Positions 1-9,287 of a stretch of 33,540 nucleotides of DNA are shown piece after piece. The stretch's first letter is position 1; every line of letters begins with the position of its first letter. The translations under genes and the position numbers were made by a program. The DNA comes from Candidatus Parcubacteria bacterium. Its GTDB lineage: Bacteria > Patescibacteriota > Minisyncoccia > JAHIHE01 > JAGLIN01. The DNA is taken from the NCBI GenBank assembly GCA_023132875.1, contig JAGLXN010000039.1, positions 1 through 33,540 on the forward strand, in the 5' to 3' direction. The notes below the pieces were generated by a model that was not told the DNA's origin, made no database searches, and saw only the letters and a program-made list of their open reading frames with translations.

Positions 1-3000
1 AAAATAGAATTGCAAAAAAAATATTGGGTAAAGAATTATTTTACGGTTGATCTTAAAGATTACTTGGAAGATTCTTTAGGACATTATATTTTGACTTTTT
101 CGCATCCTGATTACAGGCAGCGCTGGGGAAAAAAAGAACGGATATATGAAAGAACATATTTAACTGTTACGAATTTGGGAATTGTGGAAAAAAGAGTTGA
201 GATAAGAAATAGCGGAACTAATCAAGAAGTTAATTTAAACAGTGAACAGCAAGCTAAATTAAAGAATATCTATTGGGTAACTAATTTGAAAAGCGCTAAT
301 CCAATTGAAGGAGCTGGGGTTCAGCTTTTTGAAGGCGTTAAAGAAGGATCTGGAGTCAAGATGAAAAAATTGTCTTCATATGTTACAAACAGATCGGGCA
401 TTGTTGAGACGGCGGTCGCTAATAATTTGCATGGAGTTGTTGTTACGAACGGAAGCGATAGCGCTTTAATTTCTCGCTACGACAATAAGCTTGGCCATGG
501 AAGCATCGCCAGAACCGCCCAAAAAATATATTCATATACGGATCGTCCGATCTATAAGCCTGGACAAGAGGTTTATATAAAAGGGCTTTATAGAATAGGA
601 TATGATGGTGATTATGAAATTTTTAGGGAGAAAAAAATTCCGCTGAAAATTTATAATAGCAAGAACGAAGAAATATTGAATCAAGAATTAGAAGTAAACG
701 ATTTCGGCACTTTCAACACAAAATTGATCTTAGACGCAAAAGCTCCGTTGGGCCGGTATAGAATTGACGCCAAAGGAGTGAATACTTATTTTGAAGTTGA
801 GGAATATGTTCCGGCTCCGTTTAAAGTTGAATCGAAGATAGACAAAGAAGAATATATTTCGGGCGATGTTTTCAATATGGAAATTGACGCCAGTTATTAT
901 TTTGGAGCGTCTGTTGAAGGCGGAGAGGTTGAATATAGCATTGGAAGCCAGAATTATTATTTTGACAAATATAAGGATGAATATTTTAATTTTGGATCAT
1001 CGTGGTATTACTGTTATGACTGCAGTTATGGGGATAAATTTATTTTGAGAAATAAAACTGAATTAGACAGTTCCGGCAAAGCGAAAATATCGCATAAGCT
1101 TGATCTGAATAAATTATTTGAAGGAAACGAGAATATAAAAAGCAAAATATTTGTTGTTTATCTGACTATCAAAAATTCCAACGGTCAGGCTGTTTCCGCG
1201 CAAAAATCGTTTATTGTTCATAGGGGAGAATATTATCTCGGGCTGAAAACTGATAAATATTTCTTGAGTAAAAATGAATCTTTCAAAGCTAAAGTAAAAT
1301 CAGTTGATACTGAAGGAAAAGAAGTTTCTGTTCAAAATATTAAACTGCAAGTCAATAAAATAAAATGGGTTCAGAATAAAAGGAAAGAGGTTGATGGCGG
1401 ATATTATTATAAATGGGAAAAAGAACTGGAATTGATCCAAGAAAAAACAATTAGCACTGATCAAAACGGTGATTGGAGCGGAAATTTTTCTTTGGGCAGG
1501 GAGGGAGAATATGAATTAAAGGCGGCAGGCAAAGATAATAGAGGAAATGTGATCACAAGTAGCTATAATATTTATGTTTATGGGGGCGCTCAAGTTGATA
1601 TTAGAAGAACAAATGACACGGAACTGGAAATAGTTGTTGATAAAAACAATTTAAAGACAGGCGATAAGGCGAAGATCATTATTAAATCTCCGTACAAAAA
1701 GGCCAAAGCGCTGATTAGTATTGAAAGAGGAAGAGTTTTTAAGTATGAAATCGTTGATATTAATCAAAATCTTTATGACTATACTTTTACGGTATTGTCG
1801 GATTATACTCCTAACTTCTATGTCTCGGTAATTTTGCTTTCTTCAGATTCAAATCCGGAAGTTAAATTTGGTCAAGTTCAATTTAAAGTTGATACAGAAA
1901 GGAAGGAATTGGATATTTCTGTCCAATCTGACAAAAAAACATATTTGCCGGGAGAAGAAGTTGTTTTGAATCTTGAGACAAAAGATTACGCGGGCAATCC
2001 CGTGGAGACGGAATTTTCAGTGGCTGTTGCCGATTTGAGCGTTTTGGCGCTGAAAGGAAATCCAAAGAAAAATCCGCTTGTGTTCTTTTATGGCGGATTT
2101 CCTCTGACAATTTCAACTTCCAGTAATTTGGAAAATATTCTTTATGAAGTCGATATTGCCAGTGAAACCAAGGGAGGAGGCGGAGCAGAGTCGGAAGATC
2201 TGGCGAAGAAAAAGAGAGGAATTTTCAAAGATACCGCTTTATGGCAAGCAGTCGTTAGGACGGATCAAAATGGACAAGCGGAAATAAAATTTACTTTGCC
2301 TGATAATTTAACCACTTGGCAGATCGAATCAATTGGAATTAGTAAAGATACAAAATTAGGCGTTGATTATCAGGACTTTATCGCGCGCAAGAACGTAATG
2401 CTTGTTCCGCTAAAGCCGCGTTTCATAGTTCCTGGAGATGAATTTTATTTAGGTGCGAAAATTTTCAATCAGACCAATAAGAGGCAAAGTTTGAAAGTTG
2501 AATTTTCAAGCGGGACATTATCCTTGAAAAATGATCAAAGAAATAAAAGCGTTCAAATAGAAGCAAACGAATCAAAAACTGTTTACTTTAACGTTGTAGC
2601 TGATTCATCTCAGCAAAAAGGTTCGCATAGTTTTGTTTTATCCGCTAAAAACAGCGCTTATGAAGATACCGTAGAAAACACGATCAAGATAACCAGAAAT
2701 GATACTTATGAAGCAACAGCTACGGCAGGATATTCAAGCGTGGCTCTTGTCAAGGAATTTGTTTATTTGCCTGAAAATATTGTCGGAGACAGGGGCGGAC
2801 TGACTATTCAAAGCAGCGCCACTTTAGCTGTTTTTCTGTCAGACGCTTTAAATTATTTAATGGCTTATCCTTATGGATGCAGCGAGCAAATTGCCAGCAA
2901 GCTTAATTCGATCGCGATTGTAAAAAAAGGATTAAACTTAGAAAATATCGGCGATAAGTTTGAATTGGAAGATATTGAATTTGACGGGCGAAAATGGACA

Positions 3001-4416
3001 ATAGACGAGGTTGTGGAAATCGGGTTAGCAAGGATCTATGAAAATCAAAAATCTAACGGAGGATTTGCTTATTATCCAGACGGAGATCCGAGTATATATT
3101 TAACATTGCATATAACTAATACTTTAAAGGATTTGAAGGACGCGGGATATGAAATAAATGATAACAGTTTAAAGCGAGCTTTTGTTTATATCAATAATAG
3201 GGTGAGTTACAATAAAAATTTACAAAAAAACAAGGACTTAGTTATTCTGGCAACTAATTCTTTGTTGGAAATTAGAGATTATGGAAAGATCAATCCTGGT
3301 TTAACAAGCTATATAAAAAGACTAAGAAACGACAAACTGTTTCTTAATGAGCAGATTAGCAATACTTCTCTTGCTGTTTTGGCCGTAATGTTAAGCGAGA
3401 ATGAAAATATTTTTGGCAAGGAATACAAAAATGAAGTATTCAATATTTTAGAAAATAGAATTGACATTGATTCTCGCGGGGCATTTCTGCCATCCGGCAA
3501 AAATATGATTTGGCAATATTACGGCACGCAAACCAAAGATACCGCCTTGTTGCTTAAAGCTTTATCAAAAGACGAGAGAGATAATGAAATTCTAGACAAG
3601 ATCCTGCGCTGGCTGCTGAGAAGCCGCAACAAAGACGGATCATGGGGTTCAACAAATAATACAATTTCCGTTATTGACGCGATGACTGATTATCTTATTT
3701 GGCAAAGGGAAACTGAGTCGGAATTTACATTAAAAGTTCTGCTTGACGGCAAGGAAAAACAGTCTTTTGATTATAACGCGCAGACGATTCTTGATCAAAA
3801 TAGTCTGGAAATTCCAGTGAGCGAGATAGGACTGGGATCGTTTAGCTCCTTAACCTTTGAAAAAGAAAATCACAATGATTTGAATAATAATTTTTATTAT
3901 GACATTTCATTGAAATACTTTTTGCCGATTGATACAATTCCGCCGCGTGATGAAGGGTTTTCAATTACGCGTGAATTTTATAGTCTGGAAGATAAAGATG
4001 GAGAAAACCCGGTAACGCAGGCAAGTCCCGGTGATGTTTTGCGCGGGCGAATCAAAGTGCTTGTACCAGAAGGTAGAAACTTTGTCGCGGTGGAAGATTT
4101 CATTCCCGCGGGAGTGGAACTAATTAACTTCAATTTAGCGACAGAGAACAAAGCGCTTTTAGTAGAAGAACAAAATGATTACGACTGGTGGCATAATTAT
4201 TACAATAACAAAAAATTGCGTCCAAATATGAAAGAATTGAGAGATGACCGCTTGTTTCTTTTCAAAGAAAATCTTCCTGCTGGAGAATATGAGTATGACT
4301 ATTTCGTTCGCGTCCTGATTCCCGGCAAATTCCACCATCTCCCCGCTATTGTCTCTGAAATGTACTTCCCTGAAAATTTCGCCAGAACAAGCGGGAGGTA
4401 TTTTGAAGTGAAATAG
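1..4416 (+). CDS. Bacterial alpha-2-macroglobulin family protein, 5' truncated by the window
   Basis: Proteinase-trapping envelope protein of the bacterial A2M family. The frame is open to base 1, so the TTG at 10 is not the real start; the signal peptide or lipobox and the first MG domains lie upstream. Numbering from base 10: an MG2-type motif (DRPIYKPGQEVYIKG) near residues 180-194; a glycine-rich bait-like stretch near 720-727; the A2M domain entry (ALWQAVVRTDQNGQAEI) near 740; and an intact thioester motif, YPYGCSEQ, with Cys at about 957 and Gln at about 960. The C-terminal macroglobulin domains follow to the stop. It converges with pbpC, repeating the yfhM-pbpC pairing of E. coli. In the family, protease cleavage of the bait exposes the thioester, which captures the protease. 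Family assignment is secure; the role here is inferred. Confidence 0.93.
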   Translation, partial: KIELQKKYWVKNYFTVDLKDYLEDSLGHYILTFSHPDYRQRWGKKERIYERTYLTVTNLGIVEKRVEIRNSGTNQEVNLNSEQQAKLKNIYWVTNLKSANPIEGAGVQLFEGVKEGSGVKMKKLSSYVTNRSGIVETAVANNLHGVVVTNGSDSALISRYDNKLGHGSIARTAQKIYSYTDRPIYKPGQEVYIKGLYRIGYDGDYEIFREKKIPLKIYNSKNEEILNQELEVNDFGTFNTKLILDAKAPLGRYRIDAKGVNTYFEVEEYVPAPFKVESKIDKEEYISGDVFNMEIDASYYFGASVEGGEVEYSIGSQNYYFDKYKDEYFNFGSSWYYCYDCSYGDKFILRNKTELDSSGKAKISHKLDLNKLFEGNENIKSKIFVVYLTIKNSNGQAVSAQKSFIVHRGEYYLGLKTDKYFLSKNESFKAKVKSVDTEGKEVSVQNIKLQVNKIKWVQNKRKEVDGGYYYKWEKELELIQEKTISTDQNGDWSGNFSLGREGEYELKAAGKDNRGNVITSSYNIYVYGGAQVDIRRTNDTELEIVVDKNNLKTGDKAKIIIKSPYKKAKALISIERGRVFKYEIVDINQNLYDYTFTVLSDYTPNFYVSVILLSSDSNPEVKFGQVQFKVDTERKELDISVQSDKKTYLPGEEVVLNLETKDYAGNPVETEFSVAVADLSVLALKGNPKKNPLVFFYGGFPLTISTSSNLENILYEVDIASETKGGGGAESEDLAKKKRGIFKDTALWQAVVRTDQNGQAEIKFTLPDNLTTWQIESIGISKDTKLGVDYQDFIARKNVMLVPLKPRFIVPGDEFYLGAKIFNQTNKRQSLKVEFSSGTLSLKNDQRNKSVQIEANESKTVYFNVVADSSQQKGSHSFVLSAKNSAYEDTVENTIKITRNDTYEATATAGYSSVALVKEFVYLPENIVGDRGGLTIQSSATLAVFLSDALNYLMAYPYGCSEQIASKLNSIAIVKKGLNLENIGDKFELEDIEFDGRKWTIDEVVEIGLARIYENQKSNGGFAYYPDGDPSIYLTLHITNTLKDLKDAGYEINDNSLKRAFVYINNRVSYNKNLQKNKDLVILATNSLLEIRDYGKINPGLTSYIKRLRNDKLFLNEQISNTSLAVLAVMLSENENIFGKEYKNEVFNILENRIDIDSRGAFLPSGKNMIWQYYGTQTKDTALLLKALSKDERDNEILDKILRWLLRSRNKDGSWGSTNNTISVIDAMTDYLIWQRETESEFTLKVLLDGKEKQSFDYNAQTILDQNSLEIPVSEIGLGSFSSLTFEKENHNDLNNNFYYDISLKYFLPIDTIPPRDEGFSITREFYSLEDKDGENPVTQASPGDVLRGRIKVLVPEGRNFVAVEDFIPAGVELINFNLATENKALLVEEQNDYDWWHNYYNNKKLRPNMKELRDDRLFLFKENLPAGEYEYDYFVRVLIPGKFHHLPAIVSEMYFPENFARTSGRYFEVK

Positions 4417-4419
4417 GGA

Positions 4420-4462
4420 ATGGAATCTAGAATCTAGAATCTAAAATTATGAATTATAAGTA
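4420..4462. repeat. Heptamer tandem repeat between convergent genes
   Basis: Degenerate 7-bp units of the type GAATCTA and GAATTAT fill the short gap between the A2M gene and pbpC. No terminator hairpin is visible here. Confidence 0.7.
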
Positions 4463-4465
4463 TTA

Positions 4466-6562
4466 TTATTCCTCCTCCTTCACAAAAATTTTTACAACTT
4501 CTTCTTTGCTGTTTTCATCGAGAGCTTTGATTTTGTAGATTCCGGAATTTTCTATGTCAAGAATAATTTCTTTTTCTTCTCCGAAAAACTTATTATTAAC
4601 ATACCACCAGACCTCTTTTTTCGCTCGTAGGAGAATTTGTGTGTTTTCTTCCAGTAAGAAAATATCGCCGTTGTGCGGGTTGAGGATCAAGCTGTTGTCT
4701 TGAAGCAGATTTTTGTTCTCTTCATAATCATCTTCAAACAATCCGTACTCAATATTTTCACTTTCATAAAACTCCTGAATTAGATCAAATTCAAAAGGAG
4801 TTTTTTTGTTGTATTCGGAATTGATCAGCAGATTCATTGCTTCATTCCAAATTTTGCCCGCTCCGCTTTGTCCGGAAATCCCATTCATTGGCGTATTATC
4901 GCTGTTGCCGACCCATACGCCTACTAGGAAATCAGGAGTATAGCCGATCGTCCAGCTGTCGTGAAATTCTCTGGAAGTCCCGGTTTTTACGGCATAATTG
5001 TCTTGAAATAAATTCAGATTACTGTTCATCCCGAACTGTTCTATCCCTGTTTTTCTGTCGGAAAGAACTTTATTTATAAGCTGAATATATTTTTCATCAG
5101 CAATTTTTTTGTTTTGCAAAAAATTTGTATTTAGACTATAAGAAAAATCATTTTTATTTCTGTATATTTTAAGAGGATTTAATTTTCCTTCAGATGGAAA
5201 AATAGTGAAATAATACGACAAGCTTAGCAAGTCCATTTCCAATCCTCCCAGCGCGATTCCGAGCTGATAATTCTCTATATCTTGAACAGGATTGAATTCC
5301 AAGTCTTCAAGCAAAAAGCTATAAAAGTCATCCAAGCCTGCGTATTCCAGCACTTTAACCGTTGGAACATTCAGACTATTGGTAAGAGAATAATGCAGGT
5401 TAACTTCTCCCCTATATTCGTAGTCATAATTTTTTGGATAAAAAGAAAAACCTGTTCCTATTGTGTATTTATATTCTTTATCTTCAACGATTGTATATGG
5501 CCTCAGTCCTTTTTCAAATCCTTTTAAATAAATAAATGGCTTTACGGCAGATCCGATCGGTCTTGTTTTTTTTGCCATATTTATCTGATACCCATAAGAT
5601 GAAATTTTGGGATCCGGAGAGCCAATGACCGAAAGAATTTCATTCTCCGGCAATTTAATAACTACGACTGATCCGTTCGTTACATCTTTTTCGTTCATTA
5701 AAAGTAAATTTCTTTTCAATATTTCTCTTAAATTTTCACTAAGTTCTTTATCTACAGTAAGCGCGCAATTTTTTTCACAGTCTATTTTTAAAGAATCTAA
5801 TTCAAAATAGCTGTCACTTTTTGCGTAATTATTAAATTTCACTCTTTTTTCTATAATCTCTTTTTTAGTAAGAGGTTTTATCTTTTTGCAATTCTCGTTG
5901 AGTTTTTCGCATAATAGTTTTGACGATGCAGCATTGTTTGTCGCAAAAGGATGACGCGTAGAAGGACTGCTTAGCGTTGCTAGAAGCTGTAAATTTTGTT
6001 CTTTATCAAGCAGAGCAGGAGTTGATTCAAAATAAAGCCTGCTGGCGTTGTCTATGCCTTGTATTTTATTGCCAAGATAAATTGAATTAACATACATTTT
6101 TAAGATCTCTTCTTTGTTTGTATGCGTTTCCATGCTTATGGCATAAATTGTTTCAGTAACTTTGTTTTTGAGGTTCCTATCTAATTCATTTTGAAGCAGA
6201 ATTTTAACAAGCTGTTGCGTTATCGTGCTTGAAGCTAAATTTTTTTTGCCGGTTAAAAAATTATAAAACGCGCGCAAACTGCTAACCGGATTTATGCCAA
6301 GATGATAATAAAAATATTTATCTTCTTTTTTTATAAGGAGTTTTTTAAATTGTGCGGGAACTTCATCGGAATATTCCGCGTAATATCCGAGATGATTCGG
6401 TTTTATAAAAATATTTTCATTATTTCTGTCTTTGATAGATATAGATCGGTTATTTTTATAAGCAACCAGCAATTCATTTTTAAATTTAAGGCTTAATAAA
6501 AAACCGCCTAAAATCAGGGGGATGGTTATTGTCGTTATAATCAGTATGAATTTTCTTTTCAT
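4466..6562 (-). CDS. pbpC: Penicillin-binding protein 1C (bifunctional glycosyltransferase/transpeptidase)
   Basis: Membrane-anchored peptidoglycan synthase of 698 residues. One N-terminal membrane segment (about 5-25) is followed by a GT51 domain with the catalytic Glu in KKEDKYF (E80), then STITQQL (112-118) and the EEILKMYVNSIYLG block (151-164). The transpeptidase domain has SAVK (Ser338 nucleophile, Lys341), SLN (396-398) and KTGTS (526-530), so both active sites look intact. The last 70 or so residues match the BiPBP_C domain that distinguishes PBP1C from other class A PBPs. It converges with the A2M gene; in E. coli pbpC and the A2M gene yfhM are neighbours. The start has no Shine-Dalgarno sequence but gives a proper membrane anchor. 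Confidence 0.95.
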   Translation of the reverse strand: MKRKFILIITTITIPLILGGFLLSLKFKNELLVAYKNNRSISIKDRNNENIFIKPNHLGYYAEYSDEVPAQFKKLLIKKEDKYFYYHLGINPVSSLRAFYNFLTGKKNLASSTITQQLVKILLQNELDRNLKNKVTETIYAISMETHTNKEEILKMYVNSIYLGNKIQGIDNASRLYFESTPALLDKEQNLQLLATLSSPSTRHPFATNNAASSKLLCEKLNENCKKIKPLTKKEIIEKRVKFNNYAKSDSYFELDSLKIDCEKNCALTVDKELSENLREILKRNLLLMNEKDVTNGSVVVIKLPENEILSVIGSPDPKISSYGYQINMAKKTRPIGSAVKPFIYLKGFEKGLRPYTIVEDKEYKYTIGTGFSFYPKNYDYEYRGEVNLHYSLTNSLNVPTVKVLEYAGLDDFYSFLLEDLEFNPVQDIENYQLGIALGGLEMDLLSLSYYFTIFPSEGKLNPLKIYRNKNDFSYSLNTNFLQNKKIADEKYIQLINKVLSDRKTGIEQFGMNSNLNLFQDNYAVKTGTSREFHDSWTIGYTPDFLVGVWVGNSDNTPMNGISGQSGAGKIWNEAMNLLINSEYNKKTPFEFDLIQEFYESENIEYGLFEDDYEENKNLLQDNSLILNPHNGDIFLLEENTQILLRAKKEVWWYVNNKFFGEEKEIILDIENSGIYKIKALDENSKEEVVKIFVKEEE

Positions 6563-6621
6563 AATAATGATATCAAACTCATTAGATTTATATTATAGGA
6601 ACCTCTGAAAAACGCAGTTTT

Positions 6622-6826
6622 TGTCATCCTGAACTTGTTTCAGGATCTTCTATCTATTATGCTATTTTATCCTATAAATCACTAGCCATTTGAATAAGTT
6701 GATAATACAATGATTGTATTCTTATAATAAAGATAATAGCATTTTCGCTTTAGATGAAAGATAATATTAAATAGAATAAATTAAAACATAAAATAACAAA
6801 GATTCTGAAACAAGTTCAGAATGACA
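6622..6826. repeat. Long palindromic element, TGTCATCCTGA family, copy 1
   Basis: About 205 bp with inverted ends: TGTCATCCTGAACTTGTTTC on the left and a matching GAAACAAGTTCAGAATGACA on the right. Each end also folds on itself (CCTGAA...TTCAGG). The interior is AT-rich and shares the CTTCTAT(C/T)TATTA and CCTATAAATC blocks with the copy at 18059-18218. It carries no credible ORF. With the octamer array at about 6886-6915 it accounts for most of the 354-bp gap 6563-6916. Confidence 0.8.
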
Positions 6827-6885
6827 GGTTTTCGATGATGACACTATTCTGTCAGTGAATCAGTAAACATTTGCAGGAATGACAA

Positions 6886-6915
6886 TATAACAATATAACA
6901 ATACAACAATGTAAT
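6886..6915. repeat. Octamer tandem repeat (ACAATATA type)
   Basis: Successive 8-bp units ACAATATA, ACAATATA, ACAATACA and ACAATGTA run up to the stop codon of the PH-domain gene. Confidence 0.7.
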
Positions 6916-6916
6916 A

Positions 6917-7504
6917 TTACTCATCCCTATCTCTAAAAATAAATCTGTCGCTTTCTTTCGCGTGCGTGTAAAGTTTAATAATTTCTCTTCTGACCGTTAT
7001 TGGGTGTGGAACTGATTTTAGCTCAAATTTATGCTCTTCGGCGGCGGTTTGAATGTGGATATTTCCAAAACCGAACATAGTAGGAAATATCCCGTGAACC
7101 TTGCTTGTTATATCCTGAATTCTTTTTAAGTCCAACTCAGAAACAACGCGATTAAAAAATCCTATCTGTTCTATATCAAGCAAACGCTGGTTTGTTATAA
7201 TCCAGATGTCCAGATAATAATCTACCCAGATAATAAAAGCTAAGATCCAGATAAAACCATAATATATAATAGAAAAAAGAATAAAAACTTTATTATAAGG
7301 GTCTTCTAAAAAAGCGGGAAATACCATAGGAACAACAAAAATATAAAATATGACAGGTAAAAAAATCAGCGCTAGAAGATGCAAGACATAACCGAGAAGA
7401 GTCAACTTGTGTTTTCTTAGAATAAGAACAATATCTTCATTGTGGTGCTGTCCCGGAAAACTATATTTTTCTCTCTTGTATAAATTTATTGATTTTTTTC
7501 TCAT
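6917..7504 (-). CDS. PH-domain membrane protein (bPH_2/YdbS-like)
   Basis: 195-residue protein with two hydrophobic segments (roughly 35-62 and 72-95) followed by a bacterial PH domain of the bPH_2 type. The signature reads ITNQRLLDIEQIGFFNRVVS, then LDLKRIQDI, GFGNIHIQTA and a closing LKSVPHP. Members of this family are membrane proteins of poorly defined function. It lies 5 bp downstream of a small membrane protein gene on the same strand, so the two are probably co-transcribed and may form one complex. No Shine-Dalgarno sequence is present. Confidence 0.8.
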   Translation of the reverse strand: MRKKSINLYKREKYSFPGQHHNEDIVLILRKHKLTLLGYVLHLLALIFLPVIFYIFVVPMVFPAFLEDPYNKVFILFSIIYYGFIWILAFIIWVDYYLDIWIITNQRLLDIEQIGFFNRVVSELDLKRIQDITSKVHGIFPTMFGFGNIHIQTAAEEHKFELKSVPHPITVRREIIKLYTHAKESDRFIFRDRDE

Positions 7505-7509
7505 AGTAT

Positions 7510-7755
7510 TTATATATTTGACTTTTTCATGAAATCAATTGGATTTACACTATTCCAGTCTATAGTAAAAAAAGTTATTATTATTGCTAAGGAAATTAAA
7601 AACAAAACTGCCACAAAAAAATATGCGGTGTTTTTTGTTGAATCTCCTTTTACTCCATATTTTTTAAGGTGATAAAAAATAACCCATCCAAAAAGAAAAA
7701 AAAGTCCAAGGGGAATAAATACAAACGCTAAAAAATCTACAAAAGGGAAAGACAT
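7510..7755 (-). CDS. Small two-pass membrane protein of unknown function
   Basis: 81 residues with two predicted membrane helices (about 7-30 and 43-65) separated by a short basic loop (HLKKYGVKGDSTKNT). I do not recognise a family. It is the first gene of a two-gene unit with the PH-domain protein, which starts only 5 bp after its stop. Length, composition and the tight spacing support a real gene. A DoxX-like or subunit role cannot be argued from sequence. Confidence 0.65.
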   Translation of the reverse strand: MSFPFVDFLAFVFIPLGLFFLFGWVIFYHLKKYGVKGDSTKNTAYFFVAVLFLISLAIIITFFTIDWNSVNPIDFMKKSNI

Positions 7756-7777
7756 GGATTAGAATTATGAATTTAGA

Positions 7778-7811
7778 ATGCCAGCCCAAGGCTGGTCCGC
7801 CTTGGGCGGAA
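7778..7811. repeat. GC-rich double-hairpin repeat unit
   Basis: CCAGCC...GGCTGG followed by CCGCC...GGCGG in otherwise AT-rich DNA, between heptamer units. The same unit in the other orientation occurs twice in tandem inside tsaD and twice at 31283-31360. Confidence 0.7.
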
Positions 7812-7851
7812 ATTATGAATCAAGATTATTCACTTGGTGTTTCTGATTCTA

Positions 7852-8865
7852 TTATAACAAAGTATTTTTATTATCTTCTGGACATTCAATTCCTAAATGC
7901 TCATAAGCCAGCTTAGTTGCTTTTCTTCCGCGCGGAGTTCTTTCTATAAACCCCAGCTGAAGAAGGTAGGGCTCATATACATATTCAATTGTGTCTTCTT
8001 GATCTGAAAGGCTTGCAGCCAAGGTTGAAACGCCAACTGGACCGCCACTAAACTTTTTGATAATAACTTCCAAAATTTTTCGGTCAGTATGTTCCAATCC
8101 ATGACAGTCTATTTCCAAATATCTAAAAGTTTCATCCACTATATTTTCGTTAATAATCCCGTCTCCTTTTACTTGAGCGAAATCGCGAACTCTTTTTAAA
8201 AGGCGATTAGAGATTCTGGGGGTCTGTCTTGAGCTTTGCGCTATTTTTTTAGCTCCGGCAGAATCAGTCTCTATCCCTAAAATTTTACTCGATCTTTTTA
8301 TTATATGTTCAATTTCTCTATTGTCATAAAAATCAAGTCTTGGTGAAATTCCGAAACGATTCAAAAGAGGAGAAGAAATAAGATCTATTCTTGTTGTTGC
8401 TCCAATAAGCGTGAATTTTGGAAGGTCTAGTCTTATGGTTCTGGCAGATGGTCCTTTTCCTACTATTATATCAAGCATATAATCTTCCATCGCCGGGTAA
8501 AGGATTTCTTCAATTAATTTGTTTAGTCTGTGAATTTCGTCTATAAACAGAATATCTCCATCTTCCATATTAGTAAGTATTGCTCCAAGATCACCGACTT
8601 TTTCAATTGCTGGACCTGAAGTTATTCTAATGTTTTTGCCCATCTCATTCGCGATCAAATGAGATAATGTTGTTTTCCCGAGTCCGCTTGAACCATGGAA
8701 TAATATATGTTCAATTGTTTCATTTCTTTTCTGTGCGGCTTTTATTAGAATCTCAAGGTTCTTTTTAATTTTTTCTTGTCCAACAAAATCATCAAGGCAA
8801 TTTGGCCTTAAAGATAATTCAAAATTTGTATCTTCTTCTTTTTCTTTTGAGTCAGTTATTTTCAT
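7852..8865 (-). CDS. ruvB: Holliday junction branch migration ATPase RuvB
   Basis: 337-residue AAA+ motor that drives branch migration of Holliday junctions with RuvA (encoded at 21756-22337). Seen in order: GSSGLGKTT Walker A (58-66; the usual GPPGLGKTT has become GSSG), Walker [12 protein letters not shown] (104-114), sensor GATTR (155-159), arginine finger in LLNRFG (R170), and the C-terminal winged-helix block [12 protein letters not shown] with FIERTPRGR near the end. Length matches the family. No Shine-Dalgarno sequence; the start is set by similarity of the N-terminal [12 protein letters not shown] block. It is not adjacent to ruvA, and ruvC is not in the window. Confidence 0.96.
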   Translation of the reverse strand: MKITDSKEKEEDTNFELSLRPNCLDDFVGQEKIKKNLEILIKAAQKRNETIEHILFHGSSGLGKTTLSHLIANEMGKNIRITSGPAIEKVGDLGAILTNMEDGDILFIDEIHRLNKLIEEILYPAMEDYMLDIIVGKGPSARTIRLDLPKFTLIGATTRIDLISSPLLNRFGISPRLDFYDNREIEHIIKRSSKILGIETDSAGAKKIAQSSRQTPRISNRLLKRVRDFAQVKGDGIINENIVDETFRYLEIDCHGLEHTDRKILEVIIKKFSGGPVGVSTLAASLSDQEDTIEYVYEPYLLQLGFIERTPRGRKATKLAYEHLGIECPEDNKNTLL

Positions 8866-8873
8866 GATATCAT

Positions 8874-8968
8874 ACTAACATCTTAACATATTAACATTTT
8901 AACATATAACTAAGATTTTAGGTAATGTTAATAATGTTTATATGTTATTATGTTAAAATGTTAAAATG
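8874..8968. repeat. Octamer tandem repeats (TTAACATA/TTTTAACA type), two inverted blocks
   Basis: Units around CTAACATC, TTAACATA and TTAACATT run from 8874 to about 8926; the reverse-complement sense (TGTTAAAA units) runs from about 8936 to 8968. Together they form a weak large inverted repeat between ruvB and the RNA promoter. Confidence 0.65.
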
Positions 8969-8976
8969 CGATGGGG

Positions 8977-9005
8977 TTGACAAGATTAAGTTTATCTGTT
9001 AAACT
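8977..9005 (+). promoter_or_regulatory. Strong sigma70-type promoter for the structured RNA
   Basis: A perfect -35 TTGACA (8977-8982), 17-bp spacer, and -10 TAAACT (9000-9005, 4 of 6 consensus bases). Predicted transcription start is about 9012-9015, just upstream of the closing stem of the RNA. Confidence 0.7.
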
Positions 9006-9013
9006 GTTTTGTT

Positions 9014-9187
9014 AGGTTAAAAGCGTTTAACAATTTGTAGACAGTTGGGGATATTATCCCAGACACGGGTAGTTTGGGTTCCTGTATTGGAATTTTCTGG
9101 TCTATTCCTCGGAAATTTCTCCACCCTTATTCTTTTAGAAGTTGAGGATCTAGCTGTCTGCAAATTGTTGAACGCTTTATTTTTTTA
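9014..9187 (+). ncRNA. Structured non-coding RNA, 6S-RNA-like architecture
   Basis: No ORF lies here, but bases 9020-9046 pair with 9152-9178 in an uninterrupted 27-bp stem. At least three pairs are G-U in the + strand transcript (9028/9170, 9038/9160, 9045/9153) and would be A-C mismatches on the other strand, so the fold belongs to a + strand RNA. Above the stem is a large internal bubble holding a hairpin on its 5' side (GGGA/TCCC, 9048-9060) and possibly one on its 3' side (9132-9141). Next come GGGT/ACCC (9067-9070 with 9123-9126) and an apical hairpin (9090-9097 with 9112-9119, one mismatch). The stem ends in a T-rich run (9180-9186) that can act as a terminator. Length (about 170 nt), long rod, central bubble and own promoter resemble 6S RNA. 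That identity is inferred from architecture only; tmRNA, SRP RNA and RNase P signatures are not seen. Confidence 0.6.
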
Positions 9188-9209
9188 CCTGAAATGATAT
9201 ACTGGAATT

Positions 9210-9280
9210 AAATTGTTGTATTGCTCTATTGCTCTATTGCTAAATTGTTTAGTTATTGAATTTTGTAATTGTTAAAATGT
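9210..9280. repeat. Octamer tandem repeat (ATTGCTCT type)
   Basis: ATTGTTGT, ATTGCTCT, ATTGCTCT, ATTGCTAA, ATTGTTTA and further degenerate units fill the leader between the structured RNA and the TPR gene. Confidence 0.65.
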
Positions 9281-9287
9281 TAAATCT

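Noticed and set aside
10-12. TTG as the start of the A2M gene
   Set aside because: The frame is open to base 1 and the family has an N-terminal export signal and further domains that are absent, so the gene begins outside the window.
9014-9187. Structured RNA as tmRNA, SRP RNA or RNase P RNA
   Set aside because: There is no tRNA-like end or tag ORF, no SRP domain tetraloop motif, and no RNase P conserved core; the single long rod does not fit them.
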